Source: Aliiruegeria sabulilitoris
GTDB lineage: Bacteria > Pseudomonadota > Alphaproteobacteria > Rhodobacterales > Rhodobacteraceae
Length of the DNA stretch: 64,000 nucleotides
Assembly (NCBI RefSeq): GCF_001558155.1
Contig: NZ_LOAS01000010.1
Coordinates: 124,001-188,000 of the forward strand
Direction of reading: 5' to 3'
The position numbers and the translations under genes were made by a program. The notes under the pieces are model-generated. The model ran no database searches. It saw only the letters and a program-made list of their open reading frames with translations, and was not told where the DNA came from. Position 1 is the stretch's first letter. Each line of letters starts with the position of its first letter. Below are positions 20,000 to 28,775 of the stretch, one piece after another.

Positions 20000-20734
20000 G
20001 TGATCCATTTGAGTCATTCGAATGCCGACGAATCCGTTCCAGCGGAGGGGCGCGCCTCGGACGTAGTGGTCGACCAGATTCAGCGCCAAATCCTTTCGGG
20101 GACGCTGGAAAACGACTCACTCCTACCTTCAGAGCGGGACTTGATGGAGCAGTTCTCCACGAGTCGCACGGTCATCCGCGAGGCCGTGGCAACGCTGGCC
20201 AGCCGTGGCCTGCTGGAAGCCAGGCCGCGCTTTCGTCCGGTCGTGCGCAAGCCCGGCTATGACACGGCACTCAACTCCGTGGGCTCCATCGTGCAGCTCA
20301 TGCTGCAGCAGGAAGGCGGCATCGAATCGCTCTTCGCGAGCCGTGTCTTCGTCGAACGCGGGTTGGTTCGGGATGCGGCTGTCTCGGCAAACCGTGAGGA
20401 CATCTCCGCACTCAAGGAAGCGCTGGCAAGAAACAAGAATGCCATTGCCGATTCGGAGACCTTCTACGAAACCGACATGGCCTTTCACGGGGTGCTTTAC
20501 GGCATCCCGCGCAACCCGATCTTTCCAGCGATACACATTGCCTACTGCTCGTGGCTCAAGCCGCATTGGGGGCAGATGCTGCGCTCACCGGAACGCAACG
20601 AAGTGAACTACGCCAGCCACGTGGCGATCTACACAGCCATTCTGGAACGTGACCCGGACGCCGCCGAAGAAGCGCTGGCGACCCATCTGAGCACCGCCTG
20701 GGAGTATGTGCGGGAGACATTTGGCGCGTCATAG
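20000..20734 (+). CDS. GntR family transcriptional regulator, FadR (FCD) subfamily
   Basis: Regulator of 244 aa with an N-terminal winged HTH (ASDVVVDQIQRQILSGTL, LPSERDLMEQFSTSRTVIREAVATL) and a C-terminal helical FCD ligand domain. The FCD metal/ligand residues include the D-x3-H of ETDMAFHGVLYG and the His residues of NYASHVAIYTAI and ATHLSTAW. GTG at 20000 is chosen because GAGAAACG stands directly upstream; a TTG 27 bases earlier is an alternative. It faces the ytf-type operon across a region containing FadR-like palindromes and lies 24 bases before the GMC oxidoreductase gene. It probably represses both in the absence of a sugar-acid inducer. Confidence 0.88.
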   Translation: MIHLSHSNADESVPAEGRASDVVVDQIQRQILSGTLENDSLLPSERDLMEQFSTSRTVIREAVATLASRGLLEARPRFRPVVRKPGYDTALNSVGSIVQLMLQQEGGIESLFASRVFVERGLVRDAAVSANREDISALKEALARNKNAIADSETFYETDMAFHGVLYGIPRNPIFPAIHIAYCSWLKPHWGQMLRSPERNEVNYASHVAIYTAILERDPDAAEEALATHLSTAWEYVRETFGAS

Positions 20735-20758
20735 CAGCGGCCCTTGAGGAGAAACAGA

Positions 20759-22378
20759 ATGGAAAGCTTCGATCACATCGTCATTGGCGGCGGTGCCGCC
20801 GGTTGCGTCGTCGCGGCCCGCCTGGCGGAGGCCGGTCAGAGCGTATTGCTGCTGGAGGGCGGCCATTCGCACCACCACCCGCTGCTGGACATGCCGCCCG
20901 GCATTTTCAAGCTGATCAACGGCTCCAAGTACATGGTGCACCACCAGACCGTTCCCCAGGACCAATTCGGTGGCCGGCAGCCCTTCATTCCGCAGGGCAA
21001 TGTCCTAGGTGGCGGCTCCACGGTGAACGGACAGGTCTATATGCGCGGGCGCCCCGGTGACTACGACTATTGGGATTCGTTGCTGCAGGGCTCGCAGGAT
21101 TACGTGCCCTGGGACTACGAGACCTGCCTGCCAGTCTTCACCGCCATGGAGGACAACAACCGCCTTCTCAACCGGTATCACGGTGTGGGCGGCCCGCTGA
21201 AGGTCTCCGATCCGGGCCATATCGAGCCCGCCTCGCGCTGGTTCGTGCAGGCAGTGCAGGCAATGGGCGAACCCTTCAACAGCGATTTCTGTGGCGAGAG
21301 CCAGCGCGGCGCGGGCTATTACCAGTTCATGAATCGCAACGGCAAGCGCTGCTCGGCGGCCTACTCACATATAGAACCACTCAAGGACAACCCGAACCTC
21401 ACCGTGCGGCTGCAATCCTCGGTGCAGAAAATCGTTCTGGAAGGTAAGCGCGCCGTCGGCGCGATCTACGTGGACAAGTCCGGCCAGCCCCACGAAGTCC
21501 GCGCCGAGGGCGAAGTTGTCGTGACCGCGGGCGCGCTTGTAACGCCGAAGATCCTGATGCTTTCCGGCATCGGCCCGGCCGATCACCTCCGCGAGGTCGG
21601 TGTCGAGGTGGCGCATGACCTGCCCGGCGTCGGCGAAGGCCTGATTGACCACGCTGAAGTTCCGATCACGGCCTATTTCAACGGCCCTCATGGCTACTAC
21701 AAGCAGGGCGAAGGATGGCGGATGATCCTGAACGGGATCCAGTTCATGCTGTTCGGTACGGGCCGCGTCTGCTCCACCGGCGTCGAATGCGGCGCATTCG
21801 TCAACCCGGTGGATCGCGATGCAGACCCCACGATCCAGACCTTCTGCGTTAACATGGTCTATATCGACAAGGACGCGCAGGACCTGGTGAAGGACCAGCC
21901 CGGCGTGACCGTGGCAACCTCGGTGATCCAGCCGAAGTCCAAGGGCTGGCTACGGCTGGCGTCGAGCAATCCAAAGGACATGCCGCTGGTCAACCCCAAC
22001 ATGCTGAGCCACGAAGACGACATGGCGATGATGATCGAGGGCCAGAAATTCTTCGTCGAGGTGCTAAACCAAGAGCCGTTGAAGTCGAAGATCAAGGAAG
22101 TGGTGCTGCCGAGTGCCGAGACACTGAAGTCCGACGAGGCGATTGCGGCGCATTGCCGTCGTTTCGCCAAGACTGGCTATCACCCCTGCTGTTCCGCCAA
22201 GATGGGTCATGATGACGACCCTATGGCCGTGCTCGACCCGCAGCTACGGGTGCGTGGGATCGAGGGACTGCGGGTCTGCGACATGTCGGCGACGCCCTAT
22301 ATCACCGCCGGAAACACCCAGGCCCCGGTGATGATGATCGCGGATCGCTGCGCGGACATGATGCTCGGAAATACCTGA
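20759..22378 (+). CDS. GMC family FAD-dependent oxidoreductase (choline dehydrogenase-like)
   Basis: Flavoprotein dehydrogenase (539 aa). The FAD dinucleotide-binding motif IGGGAAGCVVAARLAE starts near residue 9, followed by LLLEGG. The GMC signature GNVLGGGSTVNGQVYMRG lies near residue 80, a second signature GALVTPKILMLSGIGP near 260, and the catalytic His-Asn pair in TGYHPCCSAKMG and GNTQAP near the C-terminus. AGGAGAAAC precedes the ATG. No signal peptide is visible, so it is probably cytoplasmic or membrane-associated. Located after gntR, it may oxidise a sugar, polyol or alcohol related to the divergent importer. The substrate cannot be read from sequence. Confidence 0.9.
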   Translation: MESFDHIVIGGGAAGCVVAARLAEAGQSVLLLEGGHSHHHPLLDMPPGIFKLINGSKYMVHHQTVPQDQFGGRQPFIPQGNVLGGGSTVNGQVYMRGRPGDYDYWDSLLQGSQDYVPWDYETCLPVFTAMEDNNRLLNRYHGVGGPLKVSDPGHIEPASRWFVQAVQAMGEPFNSDFCGESQRGAGYYQFMNRNGKRCSAAYSHIEPLKDNPNLTVRLQSSVQKIVLEGKRAVGAIYVDKSGQPHEVRAEGEVVVTAGALVTPKILMLSGIGPADHLREVGVEVAHDLPGVGEGLIDHAEVPITAYFNGPHGYYKQGEGWRMILNGIQFMLFGTGRVCSTGVECGAFVNPVDRDADPTIQTFCVNMVYIDKDAQDLVKDQPGVTVATSVIQPKSKGWLRLASSNPKDMPLVNPNMLSHEDDMAMMIEGQKFFVEVLNQEPLKSKIKEVVLPSAETLKSDEAIAAHCRRFAKTGYHPCCSAKMGHDDDPMAVLDPQLRVRGIEGLRVCDMSATPYITAGNTQAPVMMIADRCADMMLGNT

Positions 22379-22484
22379 CGACATCCATCCGCGCTCTGCG
22401 CAATGTTCAAATTGCGACGATCCTGGTGCGGTCGCGGCGAAGGTTTGGCGCGTTTGACCTTTTCCGCGGGCCCGGCCAATTCGG

Positions 22485-23210
22485 TTAGCGGGACAGGAGC
22501 CCCCCATCGACCGGCATCGAATGCCCGTTGATCATTTCAGCGGCATCGCTCAGCAGAAACGCGACGATCCCGGCGATATCGCCGGTTTCGGCGAAGCGGC
22601 GGATCGGCATCCGGTCCAGAACCGGCCCGGATTTCGCGGGGTCGCTCCACGCCTCGGCGGCAAGGTCCGTCATAGTAATGATCGGGTTGACGCAATTTAC
22701 CCGGATGCCGTGTTCACCGAGCTCATTGGCCATTACCCGGCTCATGGCATCAAGCCCCCCCTTGGACGCGCAATAGGCAGCGTGGTCCGCCCAGCCGATG
22801 AAGGCCGACATGCTCGACACCTGAACGATGGCGCCGCCGCCACCATTGGCGATGCGGTGTGCTGCGAATTCCTGTGAGACAATCATTGCGGCGCGCAGGT
22901 TGATCGCGATGATCCGATCAAAATCATCGGCGGAAACCTCGAGAAATGACTGTAGTATGTTTGTTCCGGCACAGTTCACGAGGAAGTCCGCCGGCATCGC
23001 GTCCCGCGCTGCTTCCCTTGCGGCGGCGGCATCAGCGAGATCCACAACGATGTATCGTCCGCCGACCTCGTCGAAAAGGCTCTGCAAATCCGCCTCGGTC
23101 CGCCCCATCGAAACAATCTGGGCGCCCATTTTCGAAAGTCGCAGAGCAATTTCTCGGCCGATCCCCTTGCCGGCTCCGGTGATCGCGACCGTTTTGTTGG
23201 TAAACCCCAT
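22485..23210 (-). CDS. Short-chain dehydrogenase/reductase, L-xylulose/carbonyl reductase-like
   Basis: Classical SDR (241 aa). The cofactor loop TGAGKGIG occupies residues 11-18, the NCAG motif 79-82, the catalytic Ser lies at 132-133, and YxxxK is Tyr146/Lys150. The Arg in SMGRTEADL after the second strand suggests NADP(H) preference. The opening and GRTEADLQSL stretch recall dicarbonyl/L-xylulose reductases. AGGGAG lies 8 bases before the ATG at 23210; upstream in-frame sequence lacks family similarity. It converges with the GMC gene, and both could act on the same polyol/ketose pair, which is inference. Confidence 0.88.
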   Translation of the reverse strand: MGFTNKTVAITGAGKGIGREIALRLSKMGAQIVSMGRTEADLQSLFDEVGGRYIVVDLADAAAAREAARDAMPADFLVNCAGTNILQSFLEVSADDFDRIIAINLRAAMIVSQEFAAHRIANGGGGAIVQVSSMSAFIGWADHAAYCASKGGLDAMSRVMANELGEHGIRVNCVNPIITMTDLAAEAWSDPAKSGPVLDRMPIRRFAETGDIAGIVAFLLSDAAEMINGHSMPVDGGLLSR

Positions 23211-23292
23211 CTGCTCGACTCCCTTGCGCGGCGCGCCGATTGTTACCTCTCTGGTTCGGTTACTCAAGGCATGGTGGATCCGTGATCCGCAA

Positions 23293-23815
23293 GGCATTGA
23301 TGAACAAAGGCCGTCCGGGACCCCCTTCAGAAATCTAGGTCAGCCCAGCGTCATGCCGAAGCCTGCCTCTCCCCACTGTCGCACGACGCCCTGATCGGGC
23401 TATCTGGCCATTGATTCGCGCACAATGGCGAGGGAGGCACTTCGGAAGCATGGTTCACTGCTGCTCTGGTTCGACCGCGACATGGCCTGGCTCGCTGAGA
23501 AGAATGCAAAGCAGGGCGACTGGAGCGATTCTCAGAATGAGGAGGATCGGAAATCCGTCCAGAGGACGTTTCTCAAACCTAGCAATTCAGTTCCATCTGA
23601 GCGTGAAGGTGCTGTTCCGCCCTCCACGTCGGTGGGCCTCTCTGCAAGCAATGGAGCGGCTATCACATCCTAAGTCGCGCCGAGGCCAGAATGAGAAGCC
23701 TCAAGCCATTCAGTGAGCGCATCATGGCGCAGGGGCCCGAACAAGAAACTGCCGAAATCCTCACCCGCATTGCCCCCATGAACCGCATCTCAGCCCTCGG
23801 GCCGAGGTCTGCGAC
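23293..23815 (+). pseudogene. Decayed IS5-family (IS903-like) insertion sequence
   Basis: A left end resembling IS903-type terminal repeats, GGCATTGATGAACAAA, lies at 23293-23308. A transposase start follows at 23353 (MPKPASPHC, then a stop), then MAREALRKHGSLLLWFDRDM in one frame from 23425, then a shift into FSNLAIQFHLSVKVLFR in another. A C-terminal-like piece (KPFSERIMAQGPEQETAEIL, MNRISALG) occurs from 23700 to about 23800. The central catalytic DDE region is missing. No right inverted repeat was recognised. The element is therefore inactive, frameshifted and internally deleted. Confidence 0.75.
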
Positions 23816-23891
23816 AATGTCGTATTTTGGGGGAACGATAGAAATTCATAGCGATATTTCTATTTGTTTTCAGTTGGATGCTTGGGAGAAG

Positions 23892-23968
23892 TGGCGCGCT
23901 GGGGAGGATTCGAACCCCCGACCCCTTGATTCGTAGTCAAGTACTCTATCCAACTGAGCTACCAGCGC
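23892..23968 (-). tRNA. tRNA-Arg (anticodon ACG)
   Basis: A 77-base minus-strand cloverleaf. The acceptor stem GCGCTGG pairs with CCAGCGC, the D-arm contains TAGCTCAGTTGG, and the anticodon stem CTTGA/TCAAG closes the loop CTACGAA with anticodon ACG. The T-arm GTTCGAATC is present, and a G discriminator is followed by an encoded CCA. ACG is normally edited to ICG to read CGU, CGC and CGA arginine codons. Confidence 0.97.
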
Positions 23969-24062
23969 GTGGGAGTGACCGAATAGCCTTGGCCTTCAGG
24001 GGGCGCAAGAGGAAAAACACAAAAAAGTGGTTGTCGGGCGGAAAACGCTCCTGTCCTGCGGG

Positions 24063-25469
24063 TTACTTGCCGTCTGATCCCGCGAGAGAAATGGACTTGG
24101 GCAGGAACACGGAAAACGCCGTGCCGTCCGGCCCGGTACGCAGCAGTTCCAGCCGTCCGCCATGTCCACGCACGAGTTCCAAGGAAATGGCCAGACCGAG
24201 ACCGGAGCCCCCCTTGCGGGTTCCGCCCTGGAAAGGTTGGAACAGGTATTCCCGGGCCTTCGGCGGAAGCCCCGGCCCGGTATCGGCCACGATAAGTGCC
24301 CAGCCTTCGTCATGCTCCTCGGCGGAGACGCATATCTCGCCCGGCTTGCCGGTGGCAAGGATCGCCTGCCGGGCATTGCGCACGAGGTTCGATATCACCC
24401 GGTGGAGCTGTTCGGGATCGGCGCGCAGAATCATGCCGGCGGGAACGTCTTCGGCAAAGCTGATATCGGCATCGCCCACGGCCAGCCGTTCGCTCTCGAT
24501 CACGTCGTTCACGAGGCTCGCCGGCTGCAGGCGTTCCAGCCGCGGGGCCGGTTCTTCGGCCTTGCCAAAGGCCAGCGTGGATTCGCAAAGCGACACGGCG
24601 CGCGAGATGGAGCCCACCAGCTTCGGCGCGGCGCGTTGCACCGCCGGGTCCTTGCTGGTTTCCATCCGGTCGGCAAAGAGCTGCGCCGTGGTCAGGATAT
24701 TGCGCAGGTCGTGGCTGATCCTGGCCACCGCGCCACCCAGCTGGGCCAGGCGTTCCTTCTGCCGCAGGGCGCCCGTGAGGTCTGTCTGCATGCTTTGCAG
24801 CGCTTCCTCGGCCTCGCGCAGTTCCAGCACCTTCGCTTCCGGCGAAATTATGCGGCGCGCATCTTCCGGGGCGGCAGCGTAGCTTTTCATGCCCTCCACC
24901 AGCCGGTGGATCGGTGCGACGAGGATGCCGCGCACGGACAGGAACAGCAACAACGCGGTCACAGCGGAGATGACCGCGGAGAGCAACAGGATCCGAAGCC
25001 CGTAATCCATCATCTCCATGCGGAGCCTGTCGCTGGTCATGGTAACCTCGATCAGCAACCCGGCCTCGCGCACCGGGTCGCCGATGACCCGGATCACCTG
25101 AGGCTCGGGATCGACAAGGCAGGCCAGCGCATCCCGGATCAACTCCCATGCCGAGGCATGACGCAGGTCGAATGTCGCCTGAATTGGGGACGGGATGGGC
25201 GAAGACAGGATGAGTTGTCGCATCTCGTCCCGCCGCAGAACGACGTTGAGGACGCCGGCATTTTCGAGAAGTTCCGCCTCCAGATCGGCGTCGATCATGT
25301 CCTCGGTGGCGAGCAGGGCAAGCGAGGCGATCTGGGCCCGCTCCAGCCGGGACAGCAGGAAATCCTCCCGGAAGCGCGCGATGGACGGCACGAAGATAAG
25401 CACTTCGGCCAACATTACGAAAGCTACCGTCAGAAGCAGGAAGCGGCCGGAGAGCGAGTTGAGGAACAT
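24063..25469 (-). CDS. Membrane sensor histidine kinase
   Basis: Two-component sensor (468 aa). Transmembrane segments at about 8-30 and 157-182 bracket a roughly 125-residue periplasmic sensor. A HAMP-like linker and coiled-coil region follow (185-240), then the phospho-acceptor H-box RISHDLRNIL with His253. The ATP-binding part has N-box LVRNARQAI, G1 DTGPGLPP and G2 GGSGLGLAISLELVRGHGG. No response-regulator gene is adjacent; the next gene upstream is a pyridine-nucleotide-disulfide oxidoreductase, 14 bases away. It therefore looks like an orphan kinase co-transcribed with metabolic and membrane genes. Confidence 0.92.
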   Translation of the reverse strand: MFLNSLSGRFLLLTVAFVMLAEVLIFVPSIARFREDFLLSRLERAQIASLALLATEDMIDADLEAELLENAGVLNVVLRRDEMRQLILSSPIPSPIQATFDLRHASAWELIRDALACLVDPEPQVIRVIGDPVREAGLLIEVTMTSDRLRMEMMDYGLRILLLSAVISAVTALLLFLSVRGILVAPIHRLVEGMKSYAAAPEDARRIISPEAKVLELREAEEALQSMQTDLTGALRQKERLAQLGGAVARISHDLRNILTTAQLFADRMETSKDPAVQRAAPKLVGSISRAVSLCESTLAFGKAEEPAPRLERLQPASLVNDVIESERLAVGDADISFAEDVPAGMILRADPEQLHRVISNLVRNARQAILATGKPGEICVSAEEHDEGWALIVADTGPGLPPKAREYLFQPFQGGTRKGGSGLGLAISLELVRGHGGRLELLRTGPDGTAFSVFLPKSISLAGSDGK

Positions 25470-25483
25470 GAGACGTAAATGCC

Positions 25484-26902
25484 TTACGGGATGTGGCGCT
25501 GGACGAAGCCGACCACCTTCTTGACCATAGAACTATCAAAGAGCTGCGGCGAGAAATAGGCCCCGGCGGCGCGTTTGCCGATTTCCGCCAATGTCGGGTA
25601 AGGCAGCACTGTATTGGCCATGGCTTTCATTTTCAGCCGATTGGCAATCATCAGCGCCCAGGGCGCGATCAACTCGCCCGCCAGCGCTCCGGTGATCGAC
25701 GCGCCCACCGGGCGGCCGCGATAGACCATGACCTTGATCAACCCCTCCGTCTTGCCCTCGGCAATCGCGCGGTCATTGCCGTCATAGGCGAAGCGGACCA
25801 CTTCGAGGGCCGTCCCATGTGCCTTGCGTGCCTGCGCCTCCGTCAGCCCGACCTGCGCCAGTTCTGGATCGGTGTAGATCGCGTAGGGGATATGGCTTTG
25901 GCCCGACCGGGCAGGCAGTCCGAACAGGATGGAACGGGCGATGACGCCAGCGTGGTACCCGGCGACATGGGTAAAGCGCATATGGCCCGCCGCGACATCG
26001 CCAATGGCATAGATCCTGCGGTTGGAGGCGCGCAGGCCGCGATCCACCTCTATACCCCGCCGGTCGAAGCGCACACCCGCGCGGTCGAGATCCAGCTTCT
26101 CCGTGTTTGGCAAGCGACCAGCCGCGACGAGCAGGTGGCTTCCCTTGATCGGGCCGGAGGCTGTTTCCAGCGTGACGGCGCCTTCCTGGCCGGAGACCCG
26201 CTCCGCGGCGGTGTTTTCGAGGATCTCGACGCCTTCTTCCCGAAGCCGGTTCAGGACGCGCTCCGACATCTCGGGATCTTCGTTGCCGAGCGCTGTCATT
26301 GCCTCAACGACCGTCACCCGGCTGCCGAGCCGGATATGGGCCTGCGCCATTTCCATCCCGATTGGCCCGCCGCCGAGAATCAACAGGTGCTCCGGCCGCT
26401 CTCTCAGATCGAAAAGCGTCTCGTTGGTGAGGAAGGGCATCTGGTCCAACCCGTCGATGGGCGGGATGAAAGGGCGTGACCCGGTCGCAACGACAAAGCG
26501 GCGGGCCTTGATACGGGTCCCGCCGGCCTCGACCTCCCGGTCCGAGAGGAACCTCGCCCAATCGCGGATGACCCGCACCCCGAGCCCTTCGAACCGTTCC
26601 TGGCTGTCATGCGGCGCGATGGTTTCGATCGCGCGACGGACATGGTCCTTTGCGGCGGCATAGTCGATCTCGGGATGAACGGGGGTGATGCCGAGCAGGC
26701 GGCCCGTCCGCATGGCGTGGGCCTGTTTTCCGGCAGCGATCAGCGCCTTGGACGGCACGCAGCCGTAATTCAGGCAGTCCCCGCCCATCTCGCCGCCTTC
26801 GATCAGGACGACCCTCGCGCCCATCTGAACCGCCCCGGCGGCCAGCGACAGTCCACCGGAACCGGCGCCAATGATGCAGAGATCCGTTTCGATCCGTTCC
26901 AT
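25484..26902 (-). CDS. FAD-dependent NAD(P)-disulfide oxidoreductase, lipoamide dehydrogenase/mercuric reductase-like
   Basis: Class I pyridine-nucleotide-disulfide oxidoreductase (472 aa). FAD motif GAGSGG at 12-17; redox-active disulfide GGDCLNYGCVPSK with Cys43 and Cys48; NAD-binding GGGPIGMEMAQ near 180; second FAD motif YAIGDVAAGHMRFTHVA near 310; dimerisation domain with AIYTDPELAQVG. The usual C-terminal active-site HxxxxE pair of lipoamide dehydrogenase is not evident (the region reads VLPYPTLAEIGKRAA), which is typical of the less characterised relatives found next to VTT membrane proteins. It starts 2 bases after the VTT gene. No metal-binding N-terminal domain is present, so mercury reduction is unlikely. 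Confidence 0.88.
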   Translation of the reverse strand: MERIETDLCIIGAGSGGLSLAAGAVQMGARVVLIEGGEMGGDCLNYGCVPSKALIAAGKQAHAMRTGRLLGITPVHPEIDYAAAKDHVRRAIETIAPHDSQERFEGLGVRVIRDWARFLSDREVEAGGTRIKARRFVVATGSRPFIPPIDGLDQMPFLTNETLFDLRERPEHLLILGGGPIGMEMAQAHIRLGSRVTVVEAMTALGNEDPEMSERVLNRLREEGVEILENTAAERVSGQEGAVTLETASGPIKGSHLLVAAGRLPNTEKLDLDRAGVRFDRRGIEVDRGLRASNRRIYAIGDVAAGHMRFTHVAGYHAGVIARSILFGLPARSGQSHIPYAIYTDPELAQVGLTEAQARKAHGTALEVVRFAYDGNDRAIAEGKTEGLIKVMVYRGRPVGASITGALAGELIAPWALMIANRLKMKAMANTVLPYPTLAEIGKRAAGAYFSPQLFDSSMVKKVVGFVQRHIP

Positions 26903-26904
26903 GC

Positions 26905-27636
26905 TCACGCTCCCGCGCCGCCACGAACCGCCCGCAGGATCATCGGCAGCGCCGCAAGCAGGCACAGTCCAAGAATGGGCAGCAGGATATGGGGCTCGAA
27001 GATCACGCCGAGATCGGGCGTCTCTCCGGCGGCGAGGACGTCTCCCAGCCCTGCCCCGACAGAGGTGTAGACGAGCGCACCGGGGATGATGCCGAGAAAG
27101 GTTGTCATCGCATAGCGGGCCAACGGAACACCGACCAGCGCCGGGACGAGGTTGGCCACGAAGAAGGGCACCACGGGCACGAGGCGGATCAGGAAGAGCA
27201 TTTCCCATTGGTTGCGGTCGATTCCCGCCTTGATCCGCTTCACCTGCCCTTCGGACGCATCCATCCGCGCCGCGAGCTTGTCACCCAGTCCCCAGCGGGC
27301 GGCCAGGAAGATCACCACAGCGCCCAGCGTGGCCGCGATCACGTTGAGGAGGACCCCGGGAAAGATACCGAACAGGAAACCGCCGGTCAGCGTCGCCACC
27401 GTCGCGCCGGGCAGGCTGAAGGCCACGACGACGACGTAGAAGGCAATGAAGCCCAGCACGACCGCGATGTAATTGGCATCGCGCATGGCGATCAGCGCTT
27501 CGCGGTTGGCGGCCAGCGTTTCGAAGCTCAGGAACTCCTTGAGTAGCAGCCCCCCAAGGATGGCTACCACGGCAATCGCTGCCAGTGGCCAGAGGTGGGT
27601 TCTCGTGGAGTTCGGGGTTTGCGTCATCTCGGACAT
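26905..27636 (-). CDS. TVP38/TMEM64 (VTT/DedA-like) membrane protein
   Basis: Integral membrane protein (243 aa) with about five to six hydrophobic segments. The VTT domain centre is recognisable as FSLPGATVATLTGGFLFGIFPG near residues 73-94 and FLIRLVPVVPFFVANLVPALVGV near 148-170. Homologues are linked to lipid scrambling or transport. The pairing with a disulfide-oxidoreductase gene 2 bases downstream is a recurring neighbourhood in proteobacteria. The ATG at 27636 has AAGG about 9 bases upstream; an ATG ten bases further in is out of contention only on that basis. Confidence 0.88.
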   Translation of the reverse strand: MSEMTQTPNSTRTHLWPLAAIAVVAILGGLLLKEFLSFETLAANREALIAMRDANYIAVVLGFIAFYVVVVAFSLPGATVATLTGGFLFGIFPGVLLNVIAATLGAVVIFLAARWGLGDKLAARMDASEGQVKRIKAGIDRNQWEMLFLIRLVPVVPFFVANLVPALVGVPLARYAMTTFLGIIPGALVYTSVGAGLGDVLAAGETPDLGVIFEPHILLPILGLCLLAALPMILRAVRGGAGA

Positions 27637-27821
27637 TCTTGGTCGCCTTGCCGTTCCGGGTCGATACAAAGATGCGGATTTGTGGAGGCAATGGACAGGT
27701 TGCTCACGCCCGCTTGATCGGGTAGCTGCGCTTTCGTGACATTTCCCGGGAGAAAAGGCCTGCACTGAAACATTTCAGGCCCGGATTTTCGAGGATGTTG
27801 CAGGAATTGTCCGTCAGCGAA

Positions 27822-27850
27822 TTGACTTGGCCGGGAATCTCGCTTACTCG
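27822..27850 (+). promoter_or_regulatory. Possible sigma-70-type promoter for rpmH-rnpA-yidD
   Basis: TTGACT is followed after 17 bases by TACTCG, 78 bases before the rpmH start, in the 291-bp region between the divergent VTT gene and rpmH. The -10 match is weak, so this is only a candidate. Confidence 0.35.
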
Positions 27851-27927
27851 GCGGGCTTCGAGATACATCGGCCTTCGAATCCGCCGCCGGATTTGGGCAG
27901 AAAACCAATAATTAAGGAGACGGAGCG

Positions 27928-28062
27928 ATGAAACGCACCTTTCAGCCTTCCAACCTGGTCCGCAAGCGCCGCCACGGCTTTCGTGCCCGCATGGCAACCA
28001 AGGCCGGCCGCAAGATCCTGAACGCCCGCCGCGCCCGCGGCCGGAAATCGCTCAGCGCGTAA
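27928..28062 (+). CDS. rpmH: Large ribosomal subunit protein bL34
   Basis: A 44-residue, highly basic protein beginning [20 protein letters not shown] and ending GRKSLSA, the invariant form of bL34. AAGGAGACGG lies before the ATG. It is first in the conserved rpmH-rnpA-yidD cluster and separated from rnpA by 2 bases. Confidence 0.98.
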
Positions 28063-28064
28063 GC

Positions 28065-28436
28065 ATGGGTCGGCCGATGCTGGCCACCCTGACCAGACGC
28101 GCAGATTTCCTGGCAGCAGCCCGCGCCGGACGTGCCGGCACGCAGGGCTTCCTGCTTCAGGCCCGCAAACGGCAAGAGTCCGAAGCCGATCCCACCTTGG
28201 TGCGGGTCGGCTTTACCTGTTCCAAGAAGGTCGGAAATGCCGTCGCCCGCAACCGCGCCAAGCGCCGCTTGCGCGAGATCGCGCGGGCGGTTCTGCCAGA
28301 GGCGGGTCGCCCGGGCTGGGATTACGTCCTGATCGGCCGGGCCAATGTGACGGCCAATCGTCCATTCGAAACGCTTCTGCAGGAACTGCGCGAAGCCGTG
28401 GAGCGGGTCCACAAGCCCCGGCCCGAGACATCATGA
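28065..28436 (+). CDS. rnpA: Ribonuclease P protein component
   Basis: Protein cofactor (123 aa) of RNase P, which matures tRNA 5' ends. The family centre is visible as [28 protein letters not shown]-type text around residues 45-72 (key pieces [10 protein letters not shown] and [10 protein letters not shown]). The ATG follows the rpmH stop by 2 bases and the stop overlaps yidD (ATGA), so the three genes are translationally coupled. Confidence 0.96.
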   Translation: MGRPMLATLTRRADFLAAARAGRAGTQGFLLQARKRQESEADPTLVRVGFTCSKKVGNAVARNRAKRRLREIARAVLPEAGRPGWDYVLIGRANVTANRPFETLLQELREAVERVHKPRPETS

Positions 28437-28687
28437 AACCTTTCGCCTGGCTCCTCTCGCTGCCGATCCGCGGTTACCGACTGATCTTCAGCCCCTGGGT
28501 TGGTTTCAATTGCCGATACCAGCCAACCTGTTCAGCGTACGCGCTGGAAGCGTTGCAAGAGCACGGCGCGCTTCGTGGCGGCTGGATGGCGCTCAAGCGT
28601 ATCGCGCGCTGCAACCCCTGGGGGTCTTGCGGTTATGACCCGGTTCCGGGGAGCGACCCGGAGCACGAGTGTTCCGGCAAGCATTGA
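28433..28687 (+). CDS. yidD: Membrane protein insertion efficiency factor YidD
   Basis: Small protein (84 aa) with the YidD signature: amphipathic N-terminus [20 protein letters not shown], then [15 protein letters not shown] and [14 protein letters not shown] with conserved cysteines. It assists YidC-dependent insertion. Its ATG overlaps the rnpA stop. yidC itself is 2.7 kb downstream on the same strand, separated by ttcA and a GGDEF-EAL gene. Confidence 0.96.
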   Translation: MKPFAWLLSLPIRGYRLIFSPWVGFNCRYQPTCSAYALEALQEHGALRGGWMALKRIARCNPWGSCGYDPVPGSDPEHECSGKH

Positions 28688-28775
28688 GTCCTTTGCCTCC
28701 GGCGCGGATATTTCTCGGAAAGATGACGCTGCCGGAAGCTTTGCCCATGCGGCGATTTCTGTCATAGGAGCGGCC

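Noticed and set aside
25484-26902. Mercuric reductase (merA)
   Set aside because: The N-terminal metal-binding domain and the C-terminal cysteine pair are absent, and no other mer gene is nearby.
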